Part shown: in pieces, positions 1 through 9,473 of the stretch
Position numbering within the stretch: the stretch's first letter is position 1
Layout of the letters: every line of letters starts with the position of its first letter
Assembly (NCBI RefSeq): GCF_012396315.1
Contig: NZ_JAAXPF010000002.1
Span: 124,001-188,000, forward strand
Length of the DNA stretch: 64,000 bases
Source of the DNA: Corynebacterium mucifaciens
GTDB lineage: Bacteria > Actinomycetota > Actinomycetes > Mycobacteriales > Mycobacteriaceae
Reading direction: 5' to 3'
Program-made: the position numbers and the translations under genes
Notes under the pieces: generated by a model
What the model was told of the DNA's origin: nothing
What the model saw: the letters and a program-made list of their open reading frames with translations, nothing else
Databases searched by the model: none

Positions 1-1
1 C

Positions 2-1003
2 GTGCGTCTCGGGCAGGAGGCCGACTTGGTGGTCGTCGCTCCCGCCACCGCCGACTTTCTGGCCCGCGTTGCGGCTGGCCGGGCGGACGACCTCCTCACC
101 ACCACGATCCTTGTGGCCACCTGCCCGGTGGTCCTCGCCCCAGCCATGCACACCGAGATGTGGTTGAACCCCGCAACCCAAGCGAACGTGGAGACACTTC
201 GCAATCGCGGGATCACCGTGCTCGAACCCGCCCACGGCAGACTCACTGGCAAAGACACCGGCCCGGGGCGCCTGCCTGAGCCGCACGTAATTGCGGAGCT
301 TGCCCGTACGGTGCAGCGCACAGCTGCGTTTTCGTCGTCGCTCGCGGGCAAGCGGGTGCTTATCAGCGCTGGCGGTACGCAGGAAAACATCGACCCGGTG
401 CGTTTCGTAGGAAACCGGTCTTCCGGCAGGCAGGGGTACGCGCTCGGCGATATCGCCGCGCAGCGGGGCGCGCAGGTCATCATCGTGGCAGGAGCGACCG
501 ACCAGTTGGAACCGCCGTCGGGGGCCGAGATCGTCAGGGTCCGCTCAACCCGGGACATGCGCGACGCGATGGCTGAGCATGCTCCACAATCCGACGTCAT
601 CATCATGGCAGCGGCCGTAGCGGATTTCCGCCCGGAGACCGAGGCCGACACCAAGTTGAAGAAGGGCCAGGCCGACGAGGCACTGTCTGTCATCCGGCTG
701 ACCGAGAACCCGGACATCCTCAAGACGCTCGTGCAGATGCGTGATGCAGGTCAGACCCGGGCAACCGTCATCGGGTTCGCTGCTGAGACGGACAATGAGC
801 TCGATTACGGCCGCGAGAAGCTCAGGCGCAAGGGCGCGGACATGCTCATGGTCAACTCGGTCGCGGGTGGGGGCGTGTTCGGCCAATCCCGCAATCGCGG
901 TTGGTTGCTCAGCGCGGATGGGGGACAAGAGGAGATTCCCGACGGCACCAAGCATGAAGTCGCGGTCCGGATCTGGGATGCAGTCGAGCGCCGCCTGCGG
1001 TGA
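2..1003 (+). CDS. coaBC: Phosphopantothenoylcysteine decarboxylase / phosphopantothenate-cysteine ligase, 5' truncated by window edge
   Basis: Bifunctional coenzyme A enzyme: it joins cysteine to 4'-phosphopantothenate and decarboxylates the product to 4'-phosphopantetheine. The window opens inside the N-terminal flavoprotein (CoaC) half; the substrate-binding motif PAMHTEMW is present near residue 48 of the visible part. The CoaB half starts near SAGGTQENIDPVRFVGNRSSG and carries the typical AAAVADFRP and KLKK segments, followed by TENPDIL. The usual CoaC 'ACGxxGxGR' clamp reads TGKDTGPGR here, a form I recall from other actinobacteria. metK follows in the same direction. Identification is secure; the true start lies upstream of the window. 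Confidence 0.96.
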   Translation: MRLGQEADLVVVAPATADFLARVAAGRADDLLTTTILVATCPVVLAPAMHTEMWLNPATQANVETLRNRGITVLEPAHGRLTGKDTGPGRLPEPHVIAELARTVQRTAAFSSSLAGKRVLISAGGTQENIDPVRFVGNRSSGRQGYALGDIAAQRGAQVIIVAGATDQLEPPSGAEIVRVRSTRDMRDAMAEHAPQSDVIIMAAAVADFRPETEADTKLKKGQADEALSVIRLTENPDILKTLVQMRDAGQTRATVIGFAAETDNELDYGREKLRRKGADMLMVNSVAGGGVFGQSRNRGWLLSADGGQEEIPDGTKHEVAVRIWDAVERRLR

Positions 1004-1014
1004 CGTTGCGCTCT

Positions 1015-1030
1015 TAGACAGCTTGGTCTA
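1015..1030. promoter_or_regulatory. McbR-type operator upstream of metK
   Basis: The sequence is TAGAC-N6-GTCTA, a perfect inverted repeat identical to the consensus of McbR, the TetR-type repressor of methionine and cysteine genes in C. glutamicum. A possible -10 (TATCGT, 1029-1034) overlaps its right edge, so bound repressor would block RNA polymerase. It lies about 115 bases before the metK start. The site is seen directly; its binding protein is inferred and no mcbR gene is in the window. Confidence 0.8.
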
Positions 1031-1144
1031 TCGTGGGCTTCACCTTACGACGTGCCGTTTCCGTCTCAGCCGTGTTTGCGCTGAATTCCCCAGGTGGTGC
1101 GCCGGAACGTAACTCGTCCGCTCAGACGCGAAGGAAAGACTGCT

Positions 1145-2362
1145 TTGTCCACTGACACCTACTTCCGCTTGTTCACAAGTGAATCGGTTACCGAGGGCCA
1201 CCCCGACAAGATCTGCGATGCGATCTCGGACTCCATCCTCGACGACATGCTCGCGCAAGACCCTGAGGCGAAGGTCGCGGTGGAGACTCTGGCGACCACG
1301 GGCCAGGTTCATGTCGCTGGAGAGGTGCGCACCTCCGCGTACTCGAACATCGCCAAGATCGTGCGGGAGAAGTTGGTGGAGATCGGGTTCGACTCCTCCG
1401 AGGTCGGATTTGACGGCCGCAGCTGCGGCGTGAACATCGCCATCGGCGATCAATCCACCGAGATCCACGATTCTGTGATCACGTCCCAGGAAGTGCGCGA
1501 GAACACCTCCACTGGCGAGGAGGACCAGACGGGTGCCGGCGACCAAGGGCTGATGTTCGGGTACGCAACCAACGAGACGCCGGAATACATGCCGCTGCCG
1601 ATTTCTACGGCGCACCGCCTCGCACGCCGCCTTTCCCAAGTGCGCCACGACGGAATCGTGGCGGGCCTGCGCCCCGATGGCAAGACCCAGGTCACCTTCG
1701 CCTACGACGGCGCGACGCCCGCATTCATCGACACGATCGTCATCTCGACCCAGCACGATCCGGATTTCACCGGCGAGGCGCTGGAGCAGGCGCTGCGCGA
1801 GCACGTGATCAACTGGGTGCTGGACGACGCGGGGCTGCAGCGCTACTACCGTGACGACACGAAGGTGCTGATCAACCCCTCGGGTTCCTTCATCCAGGGT
1901 GGCCCGATGAGTGACGCCGGCCTGACCGGCCGCAAGATCATTGTGGACACCTACGGCGGCATGGCGCGCCACGGCGGCGGCGCTTTTTCTGGCAAGGATC
2001 CGTCAAAGGTGGACCGCTCCGGCGCGTACGCCATGCGCTGGGTGGCCAAGAACATCGTTGCCGCAGGACTGGCAGAGCGTGTCGAGGTGCAGGTGGCGTA
2101 CGCCATCGGTCGGGCGAACCCTGTTGGCCTCTACGTGGAGACGTTCGGCACAGCGGCTGCCGGGCAAACTGACGAGAGCATTCAGCAGGCGGTGGAGAAA
2201 GTCTTCGACCTTCGCCCCCAGGCGATCATCCGCGAGCTCGACTTAAAGCGCCCCATTTACGCACAGACCGCAGCGTACGGGCATTTCGGGCGCACGGATA
2301 TCGACGTGCCATGGGAGCGCACCGACAAGGTCGACGACCTGAAAGCCGCCGCCGGCATTTAG
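1145..2362 (+). CDS. metK: S-adenosylmethionine synthetase
   Basis: Makes S-adenosylmethionine from methionine and ATP. The 405-residue product has the family motifs [11 protein letters not shown] near the N-terminus, [12 protein letters not shown] near residue 120 and [16 protein letters not shown] in the C-terminal half, and matches the usual length. I chose the TTG at 1145 because it follows an AGGA ribosome site in 'gaaggaaagac' at good spacing and gives the normal N-terminus; the frame stays open up to an upstream ATG-like start at 1094, which would add 17 atypical residues. A McbR-type operator lies upstream and a strong terminator follows. The stop overlaps the end of the convergent gene by 4 bases. 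Confidence 0.97.
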   Translation: MSTDTYFRLFTSESVTEGHPDKICDAISDSILDDMLAQDPEAKVAVETLATTGQVHVAGEVRTSAYSNIAKIVREKLVEIGFDSSEVGFDGRSCGVNIAIGDQSTEIHDSVITSQEVRENTSTGEEDQTGAGDQGLMFGYATNETPEYMPLPISTAHRLARRLSQVRHDGIVAGLRPDGKTQVTFAYDGATPAFIDTIVISTQHDPDFTGEALEQALREHVINWVLDDAGLQRYYRDDTKVLINPSGSFIQGGPMSDAGLTGRKIIVDTYGGMARHGGGAFSGKDPSKVDRSGAYAMRWVAKNIVAAGLAERVEVQVAYAIGRANPVGLYVETFGTAAAGQTDESIQQAVEKVFDLRPQAIIRELDLKRPIYAQTAAYGHFGRTDIDVPWERTDKVDDLKAAAGI

Positions 2363-3243
2363 TTCGCCCGTTCCTCCGGCGTGATGGTCCCCGCCGCCTG
2401 GTAGTGCTGCCAGGCGGCCTTTTCTTTTTCGGAACGCCGGTGGTTGCGCAGCGCGAGAGCGCCGACGACAACACCGATGACCACCGGCACCCAGATTTTG
2501 CTGTACTCGACAAGCCACAGCACCCATTCCGGCACCTCCGGGAGGGCGGGTGAGGGGACGTCGATGTGCGGAAGCGGCAGACGCATCTGCGGCAGATCCG
2601 GCACCGGCAGGTCGATGTGGGGCAACTGCCAGTCTGGAAGACGCCATCGCGGCAGCTCCCATTCTGGGAGGAATTGCGCAAGCCAGCCCAGCAGGCGGCT
2701 CACAAGGGGGCCGAGTATGAGAATCACCAAGGCCCAGCCGCCCTTGCCAATCCCCTCCGCCATGGGAATGAGCGCGCGTTTGAGCTCACTCGACTCCATC
2801 ACTTCGCGCCGCCGCGCGCCGCGGGAGCCTTCGGGCGGATCGAACTCGACGACGGTCGAGCCGTCTCGGAACTCCACGCTCAGCAGCTCGTCCAGCCCAC
2901 TGGCCAGCAGCTTGAGATGCGGTTCGTTGCGGTCCGTCCCAAGCCCCGTCGGCGTTGCCAACGTATCGTGGGCATCCTCTCGAAATAAGGGAAGCCGCGC
3001 ACTGGCCACGCCGTTGTAGCGGTGCTGCACCACGCCGCTGACACGTACCTCCATGCGTTCCGAAGGGTTGTCCGCCCACAGCTTGATCCGCTCTCGCAGC
3101 GAGCTCTCGGCGGTTGCCAGGGCGCCTTCCTTTTCCGTTTCGTCGCCGGGCCAGTCCGGTTCCTCGGCGGCGAAGTCCCGGTCGAAGCCGACGCGAACTT
3201 CGATCAACCCGTATTGCGGGTGGTCCAGGCTCCAAGTCTGCAC
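2359..3243 (-). CDS. Hypothetical membrane protein with LP pentapeptide repeat
   Basis: Function unknown; 294 residues. Residues 1-165 form a soluble, mixed-charge domain with no motif I recognise. Residues about 170-190 are hydrophobic (first membrane segment). Residues 191-240 are a proline-rich linker built from 5-residue units x-L-P-x-x, many ending in Trp or Ile. Residues about 244-266 form a second membrane segment, followed by a basic tail (NHRRSEKEK). The linker would therefore sit between two membrane segments. It starts 3 bases after the preceding membrane-protein gene and is probably co-transcribed with it. Its 3' end carries the metK terminator. Product name left open. Confidence 0.8.
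   Translation of the reverse strand: MQTWSLDHPQYGLIEVRVGFDRDFAAEEPDWPGDETEKEGALATAESSLRERIKLWADNPSERMEVRVSGVVQHRYNGVASARLPLFREDAHDTLATPTGLGTDRNEPHLKLLASGLDELLSVEFRDGSTVVEFDPPEGSRGARRREVMESSELKRALIPMAEGIGKGGWALVILILGPLVSRLLGWLAQFLPEWELPRWRLPDWQLPHIDLPVPDLPQMRLPLPHIDVPSPALPEVPEWVLWLVEYSKIWVPVVIGVVVGALALRNHRRSEKEKAAWQHYQAAGTITPEERAN
2393..2430 (+). terminator. Rho-independent terminator of metK
   Basis: A 9-bp perfect stem (2393-2401 with 2410-2418) with an 8-nt loop is followed by CTTTTCTTTTTC. It sits inside the 3' end of the convergent hypothetical gene, so the same bases encode that protein's C-terminal tail. Confidence 0.85.
2569..2673 (-). repeat. Seven 15-bp units encoding x-L-P-x-x
   Basis: Residues 191-225 of the hypothetical protein read [37 protein letters not shown] recurs exactly every fifth residue; degenerate units continue to about residue 240 (2524). 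The DNA units differ from each other, so the repeat is kept at the protein level rather than being a fresh duplication. Confidence 0.85.
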
Positions 3244-3246
3244 CGG

Positions 3247-3630
3247 CTACGCCCCCGCCCTATCTTCGGCTCTATCTTCCGCGTTGCTTGTCGACGAGCT
3301 GACGCTGAGCAGACGGGAAAGTCCCATTGCCGCTGCGCATGCAGCCGCCGCGCCCAGGGCGTAGATGAATGTCCCGTCGTTGAAGTAGAGGACCTTCGAA
3401 ATCCAGAACCCGACGCCGGCGAGGATTGGCAGGGACCAGTTGGGGCGGAAGGCGAAGCCGTCGATAAGCCCGGCGGCCGCGGCCACCGCGAAGATGAACC
3501 CGACCACCGGCCAGGGAGTGCTCACAACAGGGATGAGCAGCAACGGGCCGACGGCGTAGACGGCGAGCATGGTATAGGGCACGGTCTTGACCCACCCGGT
3601 CCGGCCCGCGTTTGTTTCAGGTTCGCTCAC
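3247..3630 (-). CDS. Small hypothetical membrane protein
   Basis: A 127-residue protein of unknown function. After a short polar N-terminus (MSEPETNAGRTG) it has about four hydrophobic segments and ends in an acidic tail (AEDRAEDRAGA). The GTG start at 3630 is supported by a perfect -10 box, TATACT (3643-3638 on the minus strand), 7 nt upstream, pointing to a leaderless mRNA. The LP-repeat protein follows 3 bases downstream, so both are probably one transcript. The tail contains a tandem duplication (AEDR AEDR). I do not recognise the family. Confidence 0.75.
   Translation of the reverse strand: MSEPETNAGRTGWVKTVPYTMLAVYAVGPLLLIPVVSTPWPVVGFIFAVAAAAGLIDGFAFRPNWSLPILAGVGFWISKVLYFNDGTFIYALGAAAACAAAMGLSRLLSVSSSTSNAEDRAEDRAGA
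3469..3479 (-). repeat. Copy 5 of 11-mer GCTTATCGACG (inside 3247-3630 gene)
   Basis: Exact copy on the minus strand; in the gene it encodes part of GLIDG, again with a CTT leucine codon. Confidence 0.6.
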
Positions 3631-3647
3631 GGGCGGGAGTATATGTT

Positions 3648-4121
3648 CTACGCCGCGTTTTCGTACACGTGACCGGCTTCTGGGCGTGCAATCATCTCGT
3701 GTAGGCCGACCGGTTTTAACCCCTTGGCGCGCAGGGCGTCAATGACGCACTCGGCCGCCGCGACCGTGGGTTCGTGGATGTCGTGCATGAGGATGATCGC
3801 CCCCTCGTGCGCGGATGCGACCGCCCGCTGGCACGTCGTCGCTGTGTTACGGTGCTGCCAGTCGGCTGTGACTACGTCCCACACCGCCAGCGCCATTCCG
3901 CGAGCCCCGGCGGCCGCGGCCACGCGCGAGTCGTACGAGCCGTAGGGCGGGCGCATCCAGCGGGGAGTGATCCCGCCCTGTTCCTTCAGCGCAGCGTCGG
4001 TCTTATCCATTTGCGCGGCGATCCTGCCGTCTGTCTGGCGAGCCATGAATCTGTTGGGCGCAGGTGTGGCGGCACGGCCTGCTGCGCCTGCGCAGGGAGG
4101 TTCGCTTAGGCGCGGCGCCAA
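3648..4121 (-). pseudogene. Truncated polysaccharide deacetylase (NodB family), catalytic N-terminal half missing
   Basis: The 157-residue frame contains only the second half of a NodB domain: QMDKTDAAL, the RPPYG motif, DVVTADW and the ILMHDIH motif near the end. The metal-binding TFDDGP and H-x3-H motifs that belong upstream are absent. Just upstream, in another frame, lies a short secreted-protein frame (4106-4363). The simplest reading is a deletion plus frameshift in a secreted peptidoglycan or polysaccharide deacetylase. The first 23 or so residues of this frame (from a TTG at 4121) look like out-of-frame sequence. Catalytic activity is not expected. Confidence 0.75.
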
Positions 4122-4363
4122 CCGTCATCCGCGATCCAGGAGGTGCGCTGGGAGGACTTGGCGACAAAGGCGGAGCTCGCGTCGATAGGCAGCCCCTCGC
4201 CCTCAGCCAGAATCGGGCCGAACGGGTGGCCCGGGACAACCTGCGCGCTTTTCGGCGTTGCCAGCTGTGTCACCTTGGCCACGTCTGCCGATGCGGCGGA
4301 AGGAGCGCCAGCGGCGGCAACAAGGGCGAGGGCAGACGAGGCGGCAATACACAGGCGTTTCAT
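4106..4363 (-). CDS. Short secreted protein, or N-terminal fragment of the broken deacetylase gene
   Basis: An 85-residue frame beginning MKRLCIAASSALALVAAAG, a clear Sec signal peptide (basic start, hydrophobic core, likely cleavage after AASA near residue 26). The remaining 60 residues match nothing I recognise. It ends 16 bases inside the start of the NodB fragment, so it may be the remnant 5' end of the same original gene. I see no good ribosome site before the ATG. Expression as a stand-alone peptide is uncertain. Confidence 0.45.
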   Translation of the reverse strand: MKRLCIAASSALALVAAAGAPSAASADVAKVTQLATPKSAQVVPGHPFGPILAEGEGLPIDASSAFVAKSSQRTSWIADDGWRRA

Positions 4364-4498
4364 GAGGGCGAAGCGGACTTTCGGGGCATGGTTGACGGGC
4401 GAAGCTGCAGTCTTATTCGTACTCCATGTGGTGGTCTGGCGCGCGATGGGGCTTACGTGCCGGGGTCGGTGTCGGGGAGTCGTTTAGAATCCGGGGTC

Positions 4499-6508
4499 AT
4501 GTCCGACACGCCTGCCGCAGAGTTACCCGTTGCGCGCGTGTTGCCCATGCTCGGATTGGCGCACTTGGACCGGCCGTTCGACTACCTCGTACCGGAAGGC
4601 CACGCGGACGCGGTGCAGCCGGGTGTGCGTGTGCGCGTCCGGTTCGCCGGCAGGTTAGTGGACGCGATTGTGCTCGAGCGCGCATCCACATCGCGCCACG
4701 AAGGCTCGCTGCGTTTCATCGAGCGCGTCATCTCGCCGGAGGTGGTGGCGCCGGGCAAGGTGCGCGAGCTTGTCGACGCATTGGCGGACCGCTACGCAGG
4801 TGTCAGATCCGACATTTACCGCTCCGCCATCCCGGCGCGGCACGCGAAGGCGGAGGAGACAGACACCTCGACGCCGTGGGAGGAACTCGGCGACGTTGGG
4901 GAACCGGACTTATCCGCGTGGACCCCGTACGCGTTCGGGCAGTCCTTCGTGGATGCCGTGGTGGCCGGCAAGATCGCGCGGGCTGCGTGGCAGGTGGCGC
5001 CGGGCGATGACTGGGCGGCGGCGCTAGCGGCGCTGGCGGCGAAGGTGGCGCTGGACGGGGCCGGGGCTCTCATCATCGTGCCGGACCAAAAAGACGTGGA
5101 TGCGTGCGAGTCCGCGCTGCGCGAGTTCGTCGGCCCGCGGCAGGTGACCACCTTGACGGCCTCACAAGGGCCGCAGGCGCGCTACTCGCGCTATCTCTCC
5201 GTACTGCACGGGCAGGGGCGCATCGTGGTGGGCACCCGCTCTGCGGCGTTCGCGCCCGTGCGCAACTTGCGCTTCGCCGCGGTGATGTTCGACGGCGACA
5301 CCAACTTGGTGGACCCCCGGGCACCGTATGTGCATGCCAGAGAAGTGTTGACCACCCGCTCGGCGCAGGAGGGGTGCTCGCTGCTCATCGGCGGCCACGC
5401 CCGCACCGCGGAGGCGCAGCTGCTGGTGGAGTCGGGCTGGATGCACGAGCTCGTTGCGCCGAAGCAGACGCTGCGCACCCGCGCCCCATATATCCACGCC
5501 GCGGGTGACTCGGATTTTGAGATGGAGCGCGACCCGCGTGCGCGGCAGGCGCGCCTGCCGTCGGCGGCGTTCCAGGCGGCAACCAAAGCGCTCGAGCGAG
5601 GCACGCCGGTGCTGTTCCAGGTGCCGCGCACGGGCTACATCCAGGCTCTCGCGTGCGGCCAGTGCCGCACCCCGGCGCGCTGCAGGTGGTGCAACGGGCC
5701 GCTGGGGTTGCCGTCCGGTGGCGAGGCCGCGGCGCCGACGTGCCGCTGGTGCGGGCGGATGGATCCGGCGCACGTGTGCCCGGTGTGCGGCTCGCGCAAG
5801 CTGCGGGCGGTGGTGCTCGGCGCGGACCGCACAGCCGAAGAGCTGGGCCGGGCATTTGCCAAGTACAAGGTTGTGACCTCCGGCGGCGACCACGTGCGGG
5901 CGGAGGTGCAGCCCGGAGCCGCGCTCGTGGTGGCCACCCCAGGCGCGGAGCCGCGGGTCGACGGCGGTTACGGCGCCGCCGTGCTGCTTGACGCGTGGGC
6001 GCTGTTGCAGCGGCCTGATCTACGCGCCGTGGAAGACACGTTCGCGCGCTGGATGGCTGCGGCGACACTCGTGCAGCCGCACTCATCGGGCGGGGAGGTT
6101 GTCGTCGTGGCGGAGCCGTCGCTGCCGGTGGTGCAGCACCTCATCCGGTGGGATGCGCCCGGTTTCGCCGCGCTCGAGCTGAACCTGCGGCGGGAGGCGC
6201 GATTCCCGCCCGCGGTGCACGTCGCGGTCGCGGACGCCCCCCGCGACGGGTTGGACGAGTTTTTCGCCCGCACTGAGCTGCCGGAGCATGCGGAGCTCCT
6301 CGGGCCCGTGGATCTGCCGCCCGGGGTGCGGCTGCCGGGGGAGTGGAACCGGGAGGCGCTCGGGCCAGCACAGCGGATGCTCGTCCGCACTCCGCTCGCT
6401 GGGCGGGCCGCGCTAGGCAAGGCGCTGCGCGCTGGCGCGGTGGCCTGGACGACGGCGCGGCAGGACCTGCCGCTGAGAATTCAAGTGGACCCCGTCGACA
6501 TCGGCTAA
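4499..6508 (+). CDS. priA: Primosomal protein N' (PriA), helicase motifs degenerate
   Basis: Replication-restart protein that recognises stalled forks. The 669-residue product has the N-terminal DNA-binding region (LDRPFDYLVPEG), the GTRSAAF helicase segment and the paired zinc-binding cysteine clusters (CGQC, CRWC, CRWCG, CPVCG) around residues 385-435. The Walker A region reads PGDDWAAALAALA with no GKT, and the DEEH box is replaced by FDGDTN. Loss of ATPase motifs is, as I recall, usual in actinobacterial PriA. The ATG at 4499 has a -10 box (TAGAAT, 4485-4490) 8 nt before it, indicating a leaderless transcript. The frame is open much further upstream, but without signals. Confidence 0.92.
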   Translation: MSDTPAAELPVARVLPMLGLAHLDRPFDYLVPEGHADAVQPGVRVRVRFAGRLVDAIVLERASTSRHEGSLRFIERVISPEVVAPGKVRELVDALADRYAGVRSDIYRSAIPARHAKAEETDTSTPWEELGDVGEPDLSAWTPYAFGQSFVDAVVAGKIARAAWQVAPGDDWAAALAALAAKVALDGAGALIIVPDQKDVDACESALREFVGPRQVTTLTASQGPQARYSRYLSVLHGQGRIVVGTRSAAFAPVRNLRFAAVMFDGDTNLVDPRAPYVHAREVLTTRSAQEGCSLLIGGHARTAEAQLLVESGWMHELVAPKQTLRTRAPYIHAAGDSDFEMERDPRARQARLPSAAFQAATKALERGTPVLFQVPRTGYIQALACGQCRTPARCRWCNGPLGLPSGGEAAAPTCRWCGRMDPAHVCPVCGSRKLRAVVLGADRTAEELGRAFAKYKVVTSGGDHVRAEVQPGAALVVATPGAEPRVDGGYGAAVLLDAWALLQRPDLRAVEDTFARWMAAATLVQPHSSGGEVVVVAEPSLPVVQHLIRWDAPGFAALELNLRREARFPPAVHVAVADAPRDGLDEFFARTELPEHAELLGPVDLPPGVRLPGEWNREALGPAQRMLVRTPLAGRAALGKALRAGAVAWTTARQDLPLRIQVDPVDIG

Positions 6509-6548
6509 GGCGCGGTGGTGCAGCAGCGAGCCAGTACACTTCCTCCAC

Positions 6549-7040
6549 ATGGCTCTCCGCGATATCCGTCTCTTCGGCGACCCGGTGCTCAACTCCGTCG
6601 CTGATCCGGTCACCGTCTTCGATTCAGCATTGGAACGGCTTGTCCGAGACATGCTGGAGACGATGGACCATGCCGGCGGGGTCGGCCTCGCCGCCAACCA
6701 GATCGGACTGACCCGCCGCGTGTTCGTCTTCGACTGCCAGGGCATGCGGGGCCACATTGTCAACCCCGTGTGGGAGCCACTGGGCGAAGGGCTACAGACT
6801 GGCATGGAGGGTTGTCTCTCCGTGCCGGGTGTGCGTGGCGCGGTCACCCGGCACAACGCGGTGGTCGCTCGGGGCCAAGACTGCTTCGGCCGGCCGCTGG
6901 CGCTGCGCGGGACGGGGTTACTGGCCCGGTGCATCCAGCACGAGGCGGACCACTTGGACGGCGTGATGTTTATGCGCAGGATGGAACCCGAACAGCGCAA
7001 GGAAGCAATGGCGGCAATCCGTGCCGCCGATTGGAGGTAG
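6549..7040 (+). CDS. def: Peptide deformylase
   Basis: Metalloenzyme that removes the formyl group from nascent proteins. The 163-residue product has all three motifs: [18 protein letters not shown] (metal Cys) and HEADHLDG (two metal His and the catalytic Glu). A -10 box TACACT (6535-6540) lies 8 nt before the ATG, again suggesting a leaderless mRNA. It is followed after 8 bases by fmt, the gene for the opposing formylation step. Confidence 0.97.
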   Translation: MALRDIRLFGDPVLNSVADPVTVFDSALERLVRDMLETMDHAGGVGLAANQIGLTRRVFVFDCQGMRGHIVNPVWEPLGEGLQTGMEGCLSVPGVRGAVTRHNAVVARGQDCFGRPLALRGTGLLARCIQHEADHLDGVMFMRRMEPEQRKEAMAAIRAADWR

Positions 7041-7048
7041 GCACACAC

Positions 7049-7978
7049 ATGCGACTGGTATTCGCCGGCACCCCAGAGCCTGCGGCGGTGGCGCTGCAGC
7101 GGCTTCTCGCCTCCGAGCACGAGGTGGTCGCGGTGCTCACGCGCCCGGATGCCCGCAAAGGACGGGGTCGAACGCTGCACCCTTCGCCGGTAAAGGCGAT
7201 TGCGCTTGAGCACGGTATCGAGGTGCTCACCCCGGAAAGTCTGGCGGGCGACAGCACGATACAGCACAGGCTGCGCGAGTTGTCCCCGGACGCCGTGCCT
7301 GTGGTTGCGTACGGCAACCTCATCCCCGCCGACTTGCTGGACATTCCGGCGCGCGGATGGGTGAACCTGCACTTTTCGCTGCTCCCGGCTTGGCGCGGCG
7401 CAGCACCGGTGCAGGCGGCGATTGCCAACGGTGACGAGGTGACCGGCGCCACCACCTTCCGCATCGACGAGGGCCTGGATACCGGAGACATCCTGGGCAA
7501 GCTGGAAACTGGGATCGGGCAGACCGAAACCAGCGGAGAACTGCTGGAGCGCCTCGCCGACACGGGCGCGGGCCTGCTGGCTGCGACCATGGACGCGCTC
7601 GAGGCCGGGACCGCAACGCCCATCCCGCAGCCGCAGGAGGGAACCTACGCCCACAAGATCACCCCGGCGGACGCCCGGGTGGACTGGGCGCAGCCGGCCT
7701 CGGTGGTTGACCGCGGCATCCGGGCGCACACCCCAGCGCCCGGTGCGTGGACAATGCGCGGGGAGGAACGCTTCAAGCTCGGCCCCATTACCCCGACTGA
7801 CGGGGACACACTGGCCCCGGGAGAGGCGTGGTTTGGCAAAAATGAGGTGCTGGTGGGCACCGCTGACGGCGACGTGCGCTTGGGCAGGATCCAGCCGCCG
7901 GGGAAGAAAATGATGAACGCTGCGGATTGGGCTCGCGGGCTTAACCCGGAAGCGAAAGAGGGAGTGGTGTTCGAATGA
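7049..7978 (+). CDS. fmt: Methionyl-tRNA formyltransferase
   Basis: Transfers a formyl group from 10-formyl-tetrahydrofolate to initiator Met-tRNA. The 309-residue product begins [12 protein letters not shown] and has the catalytic [15 protein letters not shown] segment and the [17 protein letters not shown] motif; the C-terminal tRNA-binding domain is complete. I chose the ATG at 7049, 8 bases after def, preceded by a GGAGG sequence within the def stop region. rsmB overlaps its stop as ATGA. Confidence 0.97.
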   Translation: MRLVFAGTPEPAAVALQRLLASEHEVVAVLTRPDARKGRGRTLHPSPVKAIALEHGIEVLTPESLAGDSTIQHRLRELSPDAVPVVAYGNLIPADLLDIPARGWVNLHFSLLPAWRGAAPVQAAIANGDEVTGATTFRIDEGLDTGDILGKLETGIGQTETSGELLERLADTGAGLLAATMDALEAGTATPIPQPQEGTYAHKITPADARVDWAQPASVVDRGIRAHTPAPGAWTMRGEERFKLGPITPTDGDTLAPGEAWFGKNEVLVGTADGDVRLGRIQPPGKKMMNAADWARGLNPEAKEGVVFE

Positions 7979-9468
7979 GCGGAGGGTTTCGGTCGCGCTC
8001 CGCGGGGCGCCGCGACGACAAGCCGGAACGCAACAAGGGCCAGAAGCAGGGCCGCGCACAGGCGCGGCACCAGACGCGCGGGCAGGGTGGTGGACGCCAG
8101 CGCTACACGGTGAAGGGCCGCCCGGCCAGCATCGGTGACCCGGCGCGCGAGGCGGCGTTTGAGGTCGTGTTGCGCGTGGCGCGGGACGGGGCGTTTGCCA
8201 ACCTCACCCTGCCCGGCATCCTGCGGGAGCGGGCGATCGCCGGCTGCGACGCCGCATTTGCTACCGAACTGGCCTACGGCACGCTGCGCTCGCTCGGGGT
8301 GCTCGACGCGGTAATCGCGAAGAACTCGTCGCGTGAGCTCAACCGCATTGCACCCGAGGTCCTCGCCGCGCTTCGCCTAGGCACCTACCAGCTCCTGTAC
8401 ACCCGCGTCGGCGACCACGCCGCAGTGGACACGTCCGTGCGGCTGGTCGAGGCGGCCGGCCACGACAAGGCCAAAGGCTTTGCCAACGGCGTGTTGCGCT
8501 CCGTCGGCCGCACGCCTGCTGAGGAGTGGCTGCGCATGCTTGCGCCGGAAAGCGAGATGGGAGCGCTCGCCTTCACCCATGCCCACCCGGAGTGGATCGC
8601 GCGTGCCTTTGCTGAGGCGCTCGGCGACAAGAGGGGCGAGCTCGAGGCCGCGCTCGAGGCGGACTCAGCCCGCCCGGTTGTGCACCTTGTGGCGCGCCCC
8701 GGCGAGATCAGCGCGGAGGAGCTCGCGCTGTCCACGGGTGGTGAGCAGGGTAGGTACTCGCCGTACGCGGTCTACCTGCCGGAGGGAGACCCGGGGCAGC
8801 TCGACCCGGTGCGCGACGGCCTCGCCGCGGTGCAAGACGAAGGCTCCCAGGTCATCGCACGGGCGGTCACCGAGGTGCCGGTCGGCGACGATCACGGCCG
8901 GTGGCTTGACCTGTGCGCGGGGCCAGGTGGCAAGGCTGCCCTGATGGGGGCCATTGCGGCAATTGACGGCGCCACGGTCGACGCCGTGGAGGTCAGTCCG
9001 CACCGTGCGGAGCTGATTGCCAAGACGGTGCGCGGCCTGCCCGTGACGGTGCACACCGCCGACGGGCGGGACCCCGGCCTCGAGCCGGGCTACGACCGCG
9101 TGCTTGTGGACGCTCCCTGCTCCGGGTTGGGGGCTTTGCGGCGCCGCCCGGAAGCTCGCTGGACGAAAGCGGAGAGCGACATCGCCGAGCTCAACCAGCT
9201 CCAGGAGGAGCTGCTGGAGTCGGCGGTTGAGCTGGCTAAGCCCGGCGGAGTCGTCGTCTATTCCACGTGCTCGCCGGATGTGCGGGAGACCCGAAGGATC
9301 GTCCAGAAGCAGTTGGCCAAAGGCGGCGTTGAGGAACTCGACGCTCGCGAGTGGGCCGCCGGCATGGAGGACGTCGGCGACGGCCCGAGCGTGCAGATGT
9401 GGCCCCACCGGCACGGCACCGACGCGATGTTCTACGCGGTGCTGCGCAAAACCGGAACGCTAGGGTAG
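7975..9468 (+). CDS. rsmB: 16S rRNA (cytosine(967)-C(5))-methyltransferase
   Basis: A 497-residue protein with an N-terminal NusB-like RNA-binding domain (from about residue 55, [16 protein letters not shown]) and a C-terminal SAM-dependent methyltransferase. The SAM site is [14 protein letters not shown]; the two catalytic cysteines are in [18 protein letters not shown] and YSTCSPD. A basic, disordered N-terminal extension of about 45 residues precedes the NusB domain. It starts with an ATGA overlap on fmt, so it is translationally coupled. Confidence 0.95.
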   Translation: MSGGFRSRSAGRRDDKPERNKGQKQGRAQARHQTRGQGGGRQRYTVKGRPASIGDPAREAAFEVVLRVARDGAFANLTLPGILRERAIAGCDAAFATELAYGTLRSLGVLDAVIAKNSSRELNRIAPEVLAALRLGTYQLLYTRVGDHAAVDTSVRLVEAAGHDKAKGFANGVLRSVGRTPAEEWLRMLAPESEMGALAFTHAHPEWIARAFAEALGDKRGELEAALEADSARPVVHLVARPGEISAEELALSTGGEQGRYSPYAVYLPEGDPGQLDPVRDGLAAVQDEGSQVIARAVTEVPVGDDHGRWLDLCAGPGGKAALMGAIAAIDGATVDAVEVSPHRAELIAKTVRGLPVTVHTADGRDPGLEPGYDRVLVDAPCSGLGALRRRPEARWTKAESDIAELNQLQEELLESAVELAKPGGVVVYSTCSPDVRETRRIVQKQLAKGGVEELDAREWAAGMEDVGDGPSVQMWPHRHGTDAMFYAVLRKTGTLG

Positions 9469-9473
9469 TGCCC

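Noticed and set aside
1003-1144. A SAM riboswitch before metK
   Set aside because: The leader is too short and shows no SAM-aptamer consensus; the McbR site explains control.
1040-1972. A 310-residue minus-strand frame
   Set aside because: Antisense to metK and would cover the McbR operator region; no family features.
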